64,000 nt of DNA from Dendrocalamus latiflorus (taxonomy: Eukaryota > Streptophyta > Magnoliopsida > Poales > Poaceae). Position 1 is the first letter of the stretch. The number at the start of each line of letters is the position of its first letter. Below the pieces are notes generated by a model. That model was not told the DNA's origin. It was given only the letters and a program-made list of their open reading frames with translations, and made no database searches. The position numbers and the translations under genes were made by a program. Location of the stretch: assembly GCA_017311315.1 (NCBI GenBank), contig CM029640.1:18101512-18165511 (forward strand). The letters run 5' to 3'. This document shows, one piece after another, positions 11,344-22,339 of this stretch.

Positions 11344-12290
11344 TGATGAGGGCATCCCTAACACTTATACATCTTCTCCTATTGGTGGTCATGCACATAC
11401 TGAAATGGACGTCATAAGTGAAGCTACAAGTAATACAAGTGCAGAAGTGCATGTTGGTCCATTGACTAGAGAAAGAGCTAAACTTCTAAATCAACAGGTG
11501 CTTTTGTTTCTTAATGAATCTATTGTTATTGATGAGAATTGGGTACTACCTCATGCAAATGTTTTGTGCATTCTCAGGTTTGAACATTGTGAAGCCTTTG
11601 GAACCGCGAGGGAGGAGAGGGAGGCCGGAGCCAAAGTTGATGAGGACATCTCTACTTCAAGTTTGAAGAGTCAGCGATGGACGGAGATCAAGGATATGTG
11701 GCCGTCATCCAAAGAAGCACAAGTCCACGCATGAACAGTACCAGGCCGCGCTACAGCACCATAAACAGTGCGCGCTACAGTACCCGGCCTATGAACAGTG
11801 CCACGCTACAGTACACGGCCCATGAACAGTGTCACGCTACAGTACCAAGCCCATGAACAGTGTCGCGCTACAGTACTCACGCATGAATAGTACCACATGA
11901 AAAATTTAGTGTTGAATAGTTCTTAGGCTGAGACTATATATTGAGGGGTAGACCCCCATTGTAAAGGGGACCAAGTTTATGCATAAGATTGAAACATAGC
12001 TATTGCTTGTTCTTTCAACACCAGAGTTCATGCGAGGACTTTGAGAGAGAACTAGGCGATCCATTGTTTGTTCTGCAATTCAAGGTCAAGCCGTCGTTCC
12101 ATTGGGAATTGGGGACTTGGCGTTCGTTGCTTGTGGTCTCGCGACGAACAATTATCCGGTGTGTTTTGGGCGTATTCCGAAGAGTTGAGGGTTCGTGCAT
12201 TTGCGCGAGTGTTCAACTAGCGACATCGTCTACTTCGCATCAACAATCCACAGTTCCTCACTGAGAAGATCGGGACCCCTCCCCGTATCA
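11344..12290 (+). repeat. 5' LTR (947 bp) of the inserted CRM-like element
   Basis: It begins TGATGAGGGCATCC and ends CCCCGTATCA. The first part encodes a pol C-terminal tail with a block GPLTRERAKLLNQQ, comparable to the tail in the first element's LTR. A cluster of about 30-bp repeats lies at 11729-11898. It is 427 bp longer than the 3' copy. Confidence 0.93.
11729..11898 (+). repeat. Tandem repeats of about 30 bp within the LTR
   Basis: About five imperfect copies of a unit containing catgaacagtg followed by cgctacagtac. Only one copy survives in the 3' LTR of the same element, so the array lies where the LTR lost sequence. Confidence 0.75.
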
Positions 12291-12292
12291 TG

Positions 12293-12304
12293 TGGTATCA
12301 GATT
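12293..12304 (+). other. Primer-binding site (tRNA-Met type)
   Basis: TGGTATCAGATT two bases after the LTR end. The first ten bases match initiator tRNA-Met, the usual chromovirus primer. Confidence 0.8.
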
Positions 12305-13433
12305 CTAGGTTTACTCGGTGAGAATTTCTTTACCCGTAGCTAGATTCGTTTTCTGTCCTATCGTCTATTAAACCGAAAATTGCAATACCAAAACGGTAGT
12401 TTAATCTATTATTTCTTGTGTGTTTTGTTAAGTTTTCGTCCATTAGAGTTTTGTTTTAGTGCTGATCCATGTGTTTCCTTTTGCATTGCTTAATCGTTGT
12501 GTTCACATAAACTCTACAAAATTGCTGGTTGATTCCCTCAAGTAGCAACCAAAACGAACAAAGCCTCCATCTTATATCCTTTTATCTTGAGACTAGCTAT
12601 CGACATTGCATTTAGGGCTGCTCATTCATCTTGATTACACCTTGCTGGTTGTGAGGGTTGTACACTTCCGCGGGGAGCAAAGTAGAGAGAAAAGAAGGAA
12701 AAGGCAGCCGCAGTTAGCAAGAGCCGCGGAGTAAAACAAAAAAACGAGAGAGAAGCACGTAACTTTTGCATACGACCTCCGATTGAGGCGTTTCTTGCTC
12801 CGTTGGAAAGGAAACGAGAAGATAAACCAAAAAAACGAGAAGTCGGAGAAATCTGGAGATTTTAGATCCACGCGCAGCAACTTTTCGAGCTTCCAAACTC
12901 CGTGTGCAACGTACCAGATTGTGTTTTCAATCTTTCTTTGAGCAATCTTGTGCCCTCGTATATTCAGTTGCAATTGGCTAGCGTCTCTCTTAGTACTTGG
13001 TGCAATCCGAGCTAGTTTCATCTCTGTTTCCGATTGATTCTCCCTAGCTCATTCCTTTGTTTGCATTAAGTCCCATTTATCGTTGCGTGTGCGTTCTTAC
13101 ACTCGCTTAAACCAATTGGTTCAGCACATAGGCAAAATACTCTAGCTTGGATCATTACTTAGCTTTACAATACCTTGAATATCAGATTGCTTAGGATATC
13201 CACATACCTGTCCAAGCTCCACCTACACCCGTCTGTGTACTCCCTTGTTCTTGGTTACGCTCATACATTACCGGGTTGAGGTCGTTCGCTGTCACAAGTG
13301 TCGATTTGCCGTCCTTGTTTCACTTTGGAACGGTAAGCTTGTCTTGTTTTCAGGACAGTGAGTTGCAAGCTAGAGAGAGCTTTTGTTTTACTAACCCAGA
13401 TATAACCTCGTTTCTTGTTTGTGAGTCGTTCCC

Positions 13434-15655
13434 ATGGCAGGTCACGAGGAGAATCCACCTAATCCGGAGCCGCCGATCACATGGACCGAGTACACTCAGT
13501 TGCGTGAGATGCTACAAAAATAACTTCATGATGGTGACAATGGCGTGCGCGATGAGCTCGGGGAAGTTCAGACTGGACTGAACACCCTCGGGGAGGAGGT
13601 CACCCAATTGCGTACGACCATCAACAATAATTTTCTGGAGCTACATGCCATGTTCGCACACCACACTTTACGTGGGGGTGCACCAGCTGATGACACAAGT
13701 GTGCACGGCCCTCCTGTCGTTTTGCACAATGAGACCGATGAGGAGCGTGATATTCGTTTGGATGAGGAGCGACGTCAGCGACAGGCGCGTCGCATGGCAG
13801 TGCCGCCAAACGTCGGGATGGCAGCCACGGCACGCCCCCAGGCACATGGGCCTGGCCGAGGAAATGGCGGCCAGGGAGGAGGTGCACCACAAGGTGCCCA
13901 CGGAGGAGGTGTGCATCGTGCACCTCGTAGCTGCGCTGATGCGGACGAGCGCTGGGATAACGATTTCCCCGTCGACGACTACGATGACCGACAGCGCCAC
14001 CACCGCAACAACGTGCAACGTCCTCGCCACGACGACGCCGAGGATTTTGTCGCTAAGCCCAAATTTAATCTTCCTATATTTTCAGGTGGTACAGATGTGG
14101 AACAATACCTCAGTTGGGAGCTGAAAGTTGATAAGTTGTTTCGGATGAACAACTATTCCAATGAGAAGAAGCTGTTGCTTGCATCCAATGGCTTGGATGA
14201 TTATGCCACACATTGGTGGGAGCAATTCATCCGTAAGCGCATGGAGCGCCATGAGTTGCCGATTATCACCTGGGAGTAGATGAAGCAGCATTTGCGGGCA
14301 CGCTTTGTACCTCGCCACTACAAGCGATCACTATTTGAGAAGTTGACAGGGCTGCGACAAGGTATGAAATCAATTGATGAATATCATAAGGAAATGGAGA
14401 CTATCATGATACATGCAGATGTCCGCGAGAATGAAGAACAGACCATGGCGAGATTTCTAGCTGGTATGAATCATGCTGTCAAGCGCATTGTCAACCACCA
14501 TCCCTATAATGATATGATTGAGTTGCTGCACCAAGCACGCGAAGCCGAGCGACAAGTGATTGACGACGCACGGTTCGCTGCCCGGTCACGTTCTTCAACT
14601 AGTCCGGGACAGATATATAACAACAGCCAACCAAACAAGAGCATTTCGGCTGCAAGCAATTCGTCGATGTGCAATTCTGCAAGTAAGAAGCTAGAGAGTA
14701 CACCATCACCGGTGCGTCGACCTATGGCGCCCGCTGCTAGTGTGACCTCGTCTATGGGTTCGACAGGCCGTTCACGTGACATTATTTGCCACAAGTGCAA
14801 GGGTGTTGACCATTTTCAGAGGGACTGCCCAAATGTCAGAACTATGCTTATCACAGAGGATGGCGGTTATGTTTCAGCTAGTGATGATGATGAATCGCCT
14901 GATGCACAAGCAGTCCTGCACACTGATGACATAGAACAATGTGAGTGCGATCCTGAGTTTCCTAACACTGAGCAGTATTCCATTGTTTGCACGCCCAAGG
15001 TGCTTAGTGTGATGCCATCGCCATCACTCGAACAGCAGTGCAATCTGTTTCAGACTTGGGCAAAGCTTGATAAGGGTAAGGTGTGCAAAGTGATCATTGA
15101 TGGCGGGAGTTGTCACAATCTGGCTAGCAAGGATATGTGTCATAAGTTGGGTTTGAAGTATTTGCCGCATCCGCGTCCGTATCATGTGCAATGGTTGAGC
15201 GACAAAGAGGAAGTGAAGGTGAACTATATGGTGCGTGTGACGTTTTCTATTGGGAAGTACACCGATACTGTGGACTGTGATGTTGTGCCTATGACGGTTT
15301 GTCACTTGCTCTTGCGACGGCCAAGGCAATATGACCATTCCGCTGTTCACGATGGGCGTACAAATCGCTACACATTTCGATGGCACAATATGGATGTCAT
15401 CTTGAAGCCGCTTACACCGCAACAAATTGTCAATTCCTCCATGCAGAAAATTGAGATGCACGTTGAGAGTGCACAAGAGCGAGAGAACATTCTGAGTCAT
15501 AACAAGAAACGTGAGGGAGAGAAGAATTTAGTGATGTTAGCCACCAAATCAGAGATGCGAGAATTCAGCGAGGACCCTAATTTGGTGCACGTGGTGCTGC
15601 TGTACAAAGATGCATTGCTTTCGACTAACGACTTAACTTCTATTCCTAGTGGTGC
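13434..15655 (+). pseudogene. gag and protease of the inserted CRM-like element
   Basis: ATG 13434 starts MAGHEENPPNPEPP; the 1.1-kb leader before it holds no gene. In-frame stops occur at 13521 (TAA) and 14277 (TAG). The capsid-like region spans about 14040-14560 (…WWEQFIRKRM…, …VPRHYKRSL…). A CCHC knuckle (CHKCKGVDHFQRDC) is near 14790. Protease has IIDGGSCHNLAS near 15090. The frame breaks near 15650, just before RT. The layout matches other chromoviruses. Confidence 0.85.
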
Positions 15656-15664
15656 GTTTCTGTT

Positions 15665-18436
15665 TTGCTGGTTTTCAGCAACGTCTTTCCAGAGGAGGTA
15701 CCAGCTGGGCTACCACCAATCCGCGGGATAGAACATAAGATCGACTTCATTCCAGGAGCGTCGCTACCGAACCGACCACCGTACCGCACCAATCCCGAGG
15801 AAACAAAGGAAATTCAGAAACAAGTACAAGAGCTTCTCTCCAAAGGGTATGTACGTGAAAGCTTAAGCCCTTGTGTTGTTCCTGTTATTTTAGTTCCTAA
15901 GAAAGATAGTTCATGGCGTATGTGCGTAGATTGTCGAGCGATTAATAATATCACAATTCGATATCGTCATCCTATACCTCGCTTAGATGATATGCTAGAC
16001 GAATTGAGTGGTGCTGTTATTTTCTCTAAGATAGATTTGCGCAGTGGTTACCATCAAATTAGAATGCATGAAGGGGATGAGTGGAAAACAGCCTTTAAAA
16101 CAAAATTTGGGTTGTACGAGTGGTTAGTCATGCCTTTTGGTTTGACTAATGCACCTAGTACATTCATGCGCTTAATGAATCATGTTTTAAGGCATTTCAT
16201 TGGTAAATTTGTGGTTGTGTACTTTGATGATATTTTGATTTACAGTCGCACTGAATCTGAACACATAGACCATCTTAGACAAGTTCTACAAGTTTTGCGT
16301 GAGAATAGGTTATTTGGTAACTTAGAGAAGTGCACTTTTTGCAAAGATCGTGTCATCTTTTTGGGTTATGTTGTTTCTGCACAGGGAGTTGAAGTAGATG
16401 AGTCTAAAATTGAAGCAATTAAAAATTGGTCAACTCCTGTGAACGTAAGTCAGATTAGGAGCTTTCATGGTCTCGCTGGTTTTTATCGGCGTTTTGTGAA
16501 GGATTTTAGCACCGTCGCTGCCCCTTTGAATGAACTTACTAAAAAGGGTGTTGAATTTGTGTGGGGGGTAGCGCAAGAAAATGCTTTTACTGAACTTAAG
16601 ACACGCTTGACTGAAGCACCGTTGCTTGTTTTACCTGATTTCACTAAAAATTTTGCAATTGAATGTGATGCTAGTGGATTGGGTATTGGCGGTGTTTTAT
16701 TGCAAGAGGGTAGACCGGTGGCTTATTTTAGTGAGAAACTGAATGGTGCTCAATTGAATTATCCGGTCTATGACAAAGAGCTTTATGCGCTAGTGCGTGC
16801 ATTAGAAACTTGGCAACACTATTTATGGCCTAAAGAGTTTATTATTCATTCTGATCATGAGGCATTGAAGTATTTAAAGGGCCAAGCAAACCTGAACCGT
16901 AGACATGCCAAATGGGTCGAATTCATTGAGTCATTTCCTTACATTGTGAAATATAAGAAGGGAAAGGAAAATGTGGTAGCTAATGCTCTTTCTAGGAAAA
17001 CTGTGCTTTTAACTCAATTAGGAGTGCACGTCCCTGGTTTAGCGAGTTTGCGTGATTTATATGCTCATGACCATGATTTTTCCGTTCCTTTTGCACATTG
17101 CACAGAGGGAAAAGGCTGGGATAAATTTCACATCCATGATGGGTTTTGTTATCGCACTAACAAATTATGCGTTCCAGAATCCTCCGTGCGTTTGCTATTA
17201 CTGCAGGAATCACATGCAGGTGGATTGATGGGACATTTTGGACGTGAGAAGACGTTATCTATGCTGAGCGATCACTTTTTTTGGCCTAAGATGAGGCGAG
17301 ATGTGGAGAGGTATGTGCAGCGATGCATTACTTGCCACAAAGCGAAATCGAAGTTGAATCCACACGGTTTGTATACCCCTTTACCTGTTCCCAATGCCCC
17401 ATGGGAGGATATTAGTATGGATTTTGTTTTAGGACTGCCTAGAACTAAGAGGGGGAGTGATTCTGTTTTTGTCGTTGTGGATCGTTTTTCGAAGATGGCA
17501 CACTTTATTCCGTGCCACAAGAGTGACAATGCGTCGCATATTGCTGACTTGTTTTTCAGGGAGATCGTGAGACTACATGGCGTGCCCCGTACTATTGTGT
17601 CAGATCGCGACGTGAAGTTCATGAGCTACTTCTGGAAGACGCTTTGGGGTAAACTGGGGACGAAGTTGTTATTCAGCACGACTTGTCATCCCCAAACAGA
17701 TGGTCAAACAGAGGTGGTGAACCGCACACTTTCGATGCTACTCCGGACCATGATCAAGAAGAATCTACGCGAGTGGGAGGATTGTTTGCCGCACGTGGAA
17801 TTCGCTTATAATCGGGCCGTGCATTCCACTACGCAGATGTGTCCATTTGAGGTAGTTTATGGTTTCAAGCCCTTTACGCCGCTTGATTTGTTGCCGCTTC
17901 CTAGTCAACACCATACTCATATGGAGGCGTCCAAGCGAGCTGAATATGTGAAGAAATTGCATCTCAAGACAAAAGAAGAGATAGAGCGCAAGGTCAAGTA
18001 CTATGCTGAGAAGGCGAACAAGAAAAGGAAGAAGATGGTTTTTCAACCAGGCGATTTGGTTTGGGTACACTACCGCAAGGATCGTTTTCCAGAACGCCGT
18101 AAGTCTAAATTGCTGCCGCGAGGTGATGGGCCTTCCAAGGTGCTTGCAAAGATCAACGACAATGCCTACAAGATCGAGCTTTCCGGCGATGACTATGGTG
18201 TGAGCTCTACGTTCAATGTCGCTGATTTATCACCTTTCTTTGGTGGTGACGACCCAGCGTCGAAAACGACGCCTTTTCAAGAGGGGGAGGATGATGAGGG
18301 CATCCCTAACACTTATACATCTTCTCCTATTGGTGGTCATGCACATACTGAAATGGACGTCATAAGTGAAGCTACAAGTAACACAAGTACCAAACCCGTG
18401 AACAGTGCCGCGCTACAGTACTCATGCATGAATTGA
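15665..18436 (+). CDS. pol of the inserted CRM-like element: RT, RNase H, integrase
   Basis: An uninterrupted frame of about 923 codons, cut from gag-protease by a small frameshift near 15650. RT has YFDDILIYS near 16220, and RNase H starts with ECDASGLGIGG near 16660. Integrase has the zinc region near 17210-17340 and D, D, E near 17420, 17605 and 17710. A GPSK module and the end NVADLSPFFG follow. The frame runs through the polypurine tract into the 3' LTR. It stops early at 18436 because that LTR has lost the segment coding for the rest of the tail. The start given is the first ATG after the break; the true product would be a gag-pol fusion. Confidence 0.9.
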   Translation: MLVFSNVFPEEVPAGLPPIRGIEHKIDFIPGASLPNRPPYRTNPEETKEIQKQVQELLSKGYVRESLSPCVVPVILVPKKDSSWRMCVDCRAINNITIRYRHPIPRLDDMLDELSGAVIFSKIDLRSGYHQIRMHEGDEWKTAFKTKFGLYEWLVMPFGLTNAPSTFMRLMNHVLRHFIGKFVVVYFDDILIYSRTESEHIDHLRQVLQVLRENRLFGNLEKCTFCKDRVIFLGYVVSAQGVEVDESKIEAIKNWSTPVNVSQIRSFHGLAGFYRRFVKDFSTVAAPLNELTKKGVEFVWGVAQENAFTELKTRLTEAPLLVLPDFTKNFAIECDASGLGIGGVLLQEGRPVAYFSEKLNGAQLNYPVYDKELYALVRALETWQHYLWPKEFIIHSDHEALKYLKGQANLNRRHAKWVEFIESFPYIVKYKKGKENVVANALSRKTVLLTQLGVHVPGLASLRDLYAHDHDFSVPFAHCTEGKGWDKFHIHDGFCYRTNKLCVPESSVRLLLLQESHAGGLMGHFGREKTLSMLSDHFFWPKMRRDVERYVQRCITCHKAKSKLNPHGLYTPLPVPNAPWEDISMDFVLGLPRTKRGSDSVFVVVDRFSKMAHFIPCHKSDNASHIADLFFREIVRLHGVPRTIVSDRDVKFMSYFWKTLWGKLGTKLLFSTTCHPQTDGQTEVVNRTLSMLLRTMIKKNLREWEDCLPHVEFAYNRAVHSTTQMCPFEVVYGFKPFTPLDLLPLPSQHHTHMEASKRAEYVKKLHLKTKEEIERKVKYYAEKANKKRKKMVFQPGDLVWVHYRKDRFPERRKSKLLPRGDGPSKVLAKINDNAYKIELSGDDYGVSSTFNVADLSPFFGGDDPASKTTPFQEGEDDEGIPNTYTSSPIGGHAHTEMDVISEATSNTSTKPVNSAALQYSCMN
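18279..18291 (+). other. Polypurine tract of the inserted CRM-like element
   Basis: aagagggggagga directly before the 3' LTR, identical to the tract at 3262-3274. Confidence 0.85.
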
Positions 18437-18811
18437 ATAGTTCTTAGGCTGAGACTATATATTGAGGGGTAGACCCCCATTGTAAAGGGGACCAAGTTTA
18501 TGCATAAGATTGAAACATAGCTATTGCTTGTTCTTTCAACACCAGAGTTCTTGCGAAGACTTTGAGAGAGAACTAGGCGATCCATTGTTCGTTCTGCAAT
18601 TCAAGGTCAAGCCGTCGTTCCATTGGGAATTGGGGACTTGGCGTTCGTCGCTTGTGGTCTCGCGACGAACAATTATCCGGTGTGTTTTGGGCGTATTCCA
18701 AAGAGTTGAGGGTTCGTGCATTGGCGCGAGTGTTCAACTAGCGACATCGTCTACTTCGCATCAACAATCCACAGTTCCTCACTGAGAAGATCGGGACCCC
18801 TCCCCGTATCA
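18292..18811 (+). repeat. 3' LTR (520 bp, internally deleted)
   Basis: Same ends as the 5' LTR at 11344-12290. It lacks about 404 bp (matching roughly 11438-11841) and a further 23 bp or so near 11895. Both gaps have short direct repeats at the junctions (agt; tgaatag). Confidence 0.93.
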
Positions 18812-18816
18812 GGGAG
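18812..18816. repeat. Target-site duplication, right copy (gggag)
   Basis: Matches 11339-11343; Sirevirus coding sequence resumes at once. Confidence 0.95.
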
Positions 18817-19464
18817 GATCTTTCGTGTTGATTTTTCTGAGTCTTCTGGTGATCCTCTCAAGTGTTTAGTTGCTTCTGAGTCTCGCAACCTTTCTTTCTG
18901 GCATAGGAGACTTGGTCATATTGGATTTGACCATTTGACCCGAGTTAGCGGCCACGACCTCATTCGTGGTCTGCCGAAGCTCAAGATGGTCAAAGATCTA
19001 GTTTGTGCTCCTTGCCGGCACGGCAAGATGGTTGCCGCTCCTCATCCTCCGGTCACAGTGACTATGACCGATGCACCAGGACAGCTGCTCCACATGGACA
19101 CAGTTGGACCAGCTCGAGTGCAGTCAGCAGGAGGGAAGTGATATGTCCTTGTCGTGGTCGATGACTTCTCGAGGTTCTCTTGGGTGTTTTTCTTAGCCTC
19201 GAAGGATGAGACGTTTACACATTTCCGAGGTCTTTTCAGTAGGCTTTCTGTTGAGCTCCCGGGTGCCTTACGAGCAATCCGCAGTGACAATGGCACGGAG
19301 TTCAAGAATTCCTACTTTGAGATGTTCTACGATGAGACGGGTGTAGAGCACTAGTTCTTTTCTTCGCACGTCCCACAGCAAAATAGCGTCGTGGAGAGAA
19401 AGAACCGTATCTTGGTCGAGATGGCCAGGACGATGCTCGATGAGTACTCTACACCGTGAAAGTT
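18817..19464 (+). pseudogene. Sirevirus integrase, first part
   Basis: Continues the copia polyprotein after the gypsy insertion. The integrase zinc region reads FWHRRLGHIGFDHL…CAPCRHGK near 18895-19025. The catalytic Asp segment is HMDTVGP near 19093 and the second Asp is RSDNGTEF near 19280. PQQNSVVERKNR with the Glu lies near 19375. Three in-frame stops (about 19139, 19352 and 19457) show decay. The frame is cut by the solo LTR at 19470. Confidence 0.8.
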
Positions 19465-19469
19465 TTGGG
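19465..19469. repeat. Target-site duplication, left copy (ttggg)
   Basis: ttggg before the TG at 19470, repeated at 22335-22339. Confidence 0.93.
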
Positions 19470-21086
19470 TGTAATATCCTGAACGTCTTTACGGCGTAAG
19501 TTTTTAAAATAATCGCGGAGTCGCCGGTTTTTCGGTAAATCCCGGGAAGGAAAAAATAAAAATTGTAAAACAGTGTAAAATGAATAAAATAAATTAAAAA
19601 TTAAATTAAAACCTCTGAGTGGGCTGCCTGGGGAGTGGGCCGACCGCCTTGGGCCGGAGGCCCAAGGGGTGGCCGCACCTCCCCTCCCCCTCCCCAAAAA
19701 CCCTAGCCCTTTTTCTCCCTCTCTCCCAACCCTTTGCAGCCGCCCCCCCCCCCCCCCCCTTCCTCCACCCCCTGGGCGCAGCCCTCTTCCCCCCTCCATC
19801 ACCCCCCACAAGGAGCCATTGGAGCCAAGGAGAGGAAGGAGAAGGAGAAGAAGGAAGGAGAAGGAAGGAGATTCAAGAGGAGGAAAAAGGGGTGATTCTT
19901 CATCTAGGTAATTTTTCCTCATCCTAAACCCTCTGTTTTTCAGATTAATTAGGGTTCTTGGCACGGATTTTGAAGGTAGTTAATAGATTAATTGCCCGAT
20001 TAGAGATTAGCTGATGTCTGCCTGTAGATTGATTCGCGCAGCGTGTCTGTTCGCGAGGTTTTGACCTAGTAAACGAATTTTCCTGTGGACCTTCCCAAAA
20101 GGAAAGTTGTAGAGGACTTCCAGATGCATATCCTGTATTTGTTTCGGAATTTTATGCCTTGTTATCTGGGAGTTACATGGTCGGGAATACTTCTGTTCGT
20201 CAGGTGAGCAGATTGGTACAGACCGACGGTAATCTGGGAATTAGAGGTCGTAAATGATTTTTATGACCATGTCTGTAATTGAGAAAGTTGTAGATAATTT
20301 AGAGATCTAGCTGCTGTATAAAATTAAGAATTTTTAGACCCTTTTACTGATATTGGGACGCATTTGTTTATTGCTGTCCAATCTGCCAGAACAGAGTTCT
20401 TCCTCTGTTTTGGGGCATTAAATTACACCTAGCTGTGATCAAAATAAAAATAGGTGTTATACATGAAAAATGTAGGCTTTTAAGTGATGAATCCATAGAG
20501 ATATTGTTTGCTGTAAATGGATCAATATTTTTAAAGTTACGAAAATGTTAAGCAGCGCTGCAGCAGAGGGCAATTTGCTGAATTGTTGAGCGGAGAGGAG
20601 TTTGTGCGGGTTCGGGGTTCTAGCGACGTTTTTAATTATTAATGTCATGTTTGTATGCTGTAGCTGTGTGCTGAGAGTTGCCTTTTGGACAGGTGGTCTT
20701 GTCCCTGAGCGCTCTTGATTTTACTTTGCTTCGTCGGTTTGAGGCAAGTAAACGTAGCAGTGATTGCTACCGTTTAACTTGTTATTTCTTCTACTTGCAG
20801 TTTACATTATTATCGTAATTTGATATATTATGCCATGATTGCATGATAATTTAATTGTGGAGATGGTAGCAAGTACTTATCCATTGATATGTTGATAATC
20901 TGCTAGTAGCCATGTGGAAATCTTGCTTAATGTTATAATGTGGAACATGAAAATAACATGTGGTGGATGTGGATATGCCGTGAGCATGTTGATGCTCCTT
21001 TGAGGATGGATTAATGTGATTTGTGATTATCATATCATATCATGTCATATGCGTATGTGGATGTCGCCGCACATAGCCGCGACCGT

Positions 21087-21175
21087 ACCGGTACAGCATC
21101 GTATATTGCCGTAATACGATGCACCTCTTATCCCGCGGGAAGCATCGTATATTGCCATAATACGATGCACCTCAA
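21087..21175. repeat. Two near-identical palindromes in the solo LTR
   Basis: Each has arms GCATCGTAT and ATACGATGC around an 8-9-base centre. They lie about 52 bp apart and differ at one central base. Confidence 0.8.
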
Positions 21176-21634
21176 ACCCTGCCCTGGAAAGAGTGATGTG
21201 GAGCATAGCATTCATATGCATTACATTGTGTAAAGATTCATTTGCATACATATGCAATATGTTGTGGTGAAGTTATTTTGTGGAATATTCAACTCATAGT
21301 TGTAATGTGGATTATACAACTTCATAGTTGTAATATGGAATTGGCTCATGTGAGCTATTTGTGGTATGAGGATTATGGTTGTGGACGTGGAATGGGGTTC
21401 ATCCCTTGTGTACGGTAAGGGTTGTGATTGTGGCATGAGATTCTTTTCTCGTGTATTAATTGTTGATAACAATTGTGGATGTGAGAAATAATAAAGTGTT
21501 GAAGTAAAACATACATATGTTTTATTGCTTTTGCTAGTGGTAGTGGTTGAGAATTTAAAGTAGTCAAACAAGATTTATTTTTTAATGCTTTAACGTCATT
21601 GATGGTGATTTGAGGTTGAGGATAATAACATTGT

Positions 21635-21775
21635 AATTGTGGAAGAATGTTGATGATTAACCTATTGTGGTTTGTGGAAGATTAAATGTTCATTTGCATT
21701 TAATTGTGGAAGAATATTGATGATTAACCTATTGTGGTTTGTGGAAGATTAAATGTTTCATTTGCATTTAATTGT
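21635..21775. repeat. Tandem duplication of about 70 bp
   Basis: Two copies of a segment beginning attgtggaagaat and ending catttgcattta, nearly identical, in the solo LTR. Confidence 0.8.
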
Positions 21776-22334
21776 GGATAAAATGACTGCATTCATATGC
21801 CAATTAAATCTGAAATTGAAGAGGTATGATTCATGAAAATTTGTGGTGGTTTAATAATTGTGGACATGAATTATGGTTGTAGTTGTATGGAATTATAAAT
21901 GATGATGTATAATTGTTTGTAGTTTGAATAGCTTGTTAAACAGTTTGCTTGCTGAGATTTTTATCTCACCCTTGTTTCCCCCTCCCTACAGGTGGACTTT
22001 GAGCATGCATGGGAAGGGTAGAACGGCACCACACTGATGCACGTGAATCATATTTTTATGCTGTAATAAAGTTGAAAGGATTCTAGACCTTGCATAGCTT
22101 TGTTTACATTATCTTAATAATGTTAAATTTGTGAACTATGTTTTAGATTAAAATATTGGAGGATGTTTTAAATAGTGAATTGCTATCACTATCCTGTTAT
22201 TCCTTAGTTGTTTATGCTTCCGCTTATACTATCTTGTTTAGTAATTGTTGCCAGTTTATTTTATCTTGTAAATTGGCTCGTTGTAGAGCAGTTTTAGTAG
22301 CATCCCAGGGTAATGTGGGTCCTGGGGTGTTACA

Positions 22335-22339
22335 TTGGG
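22335..22339. repeat. Target-site duplication, right copy (ttggg)
   Basis: Matches 19465-19469; the copia integrase frame resumes at once. Confidence 0.93.

Larger units (their letters stand above)
11344..18811 (+). mobile_element. CRM-like gypsy retrotransposon inserted in the Sirevirus
   Basis: A full-length element of 7468 bp: 5' LTR, primer site, leader, gag, protease, RT, RNase H, integrase, polypurine tract, 3' LTR. It is flanked by a perfect 5-bp duplication gggag. The host copia reading frame resumes directly afterwards. Pol is similar throughout to the first element in the window. Stops in gag, a frameshift before RT and a shortened 3' LTR make it defective. Confidence 0.95.
19470..22334. 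mobile_element. Solo LTR (2865 bp) inserted in the Sirevirus integrase region
   Basis: It begins TGTAATATCC and ends GGGTGTTACA, so the ends form a short inverted repeat. It is flanked by a perfect 5-bp duplication. It contains no gag or pol, no primer site and no polypurine tract, so it is best read as a single LTR left by recombination between the LTRs of a gypsy element. Inside are a GC-rich, C-tract region (19615-19900), two matching hairpins (21087-21175) and a 70-bp duplication (21635-21775). Open frames in the GC-rich part have no coding character. Confidence 0.85.

Noticed and set aside
11165..11734. 189-codon frame as one protein
   Set aside because: It is a chance fusion of Sirevirus protease-integrase sequence with the gypsy LTR, joined across the insertion point at 11343/11344.
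12303..13433. Possible gene in the leader of the inserted gypsy element (frames at 12635-13021 and 13276-13581)
   Set aside because: The frames have no domains and lie between primer site and gag, where an untranslated leader is expected.
19449..19964. 171-codon minus-strand frame and its GC-rich neighbours
   Set aside because: It crosses the end of the solo LTR and its target duplication, so it cannot be a real gene; the C-tract composition explains the openness.
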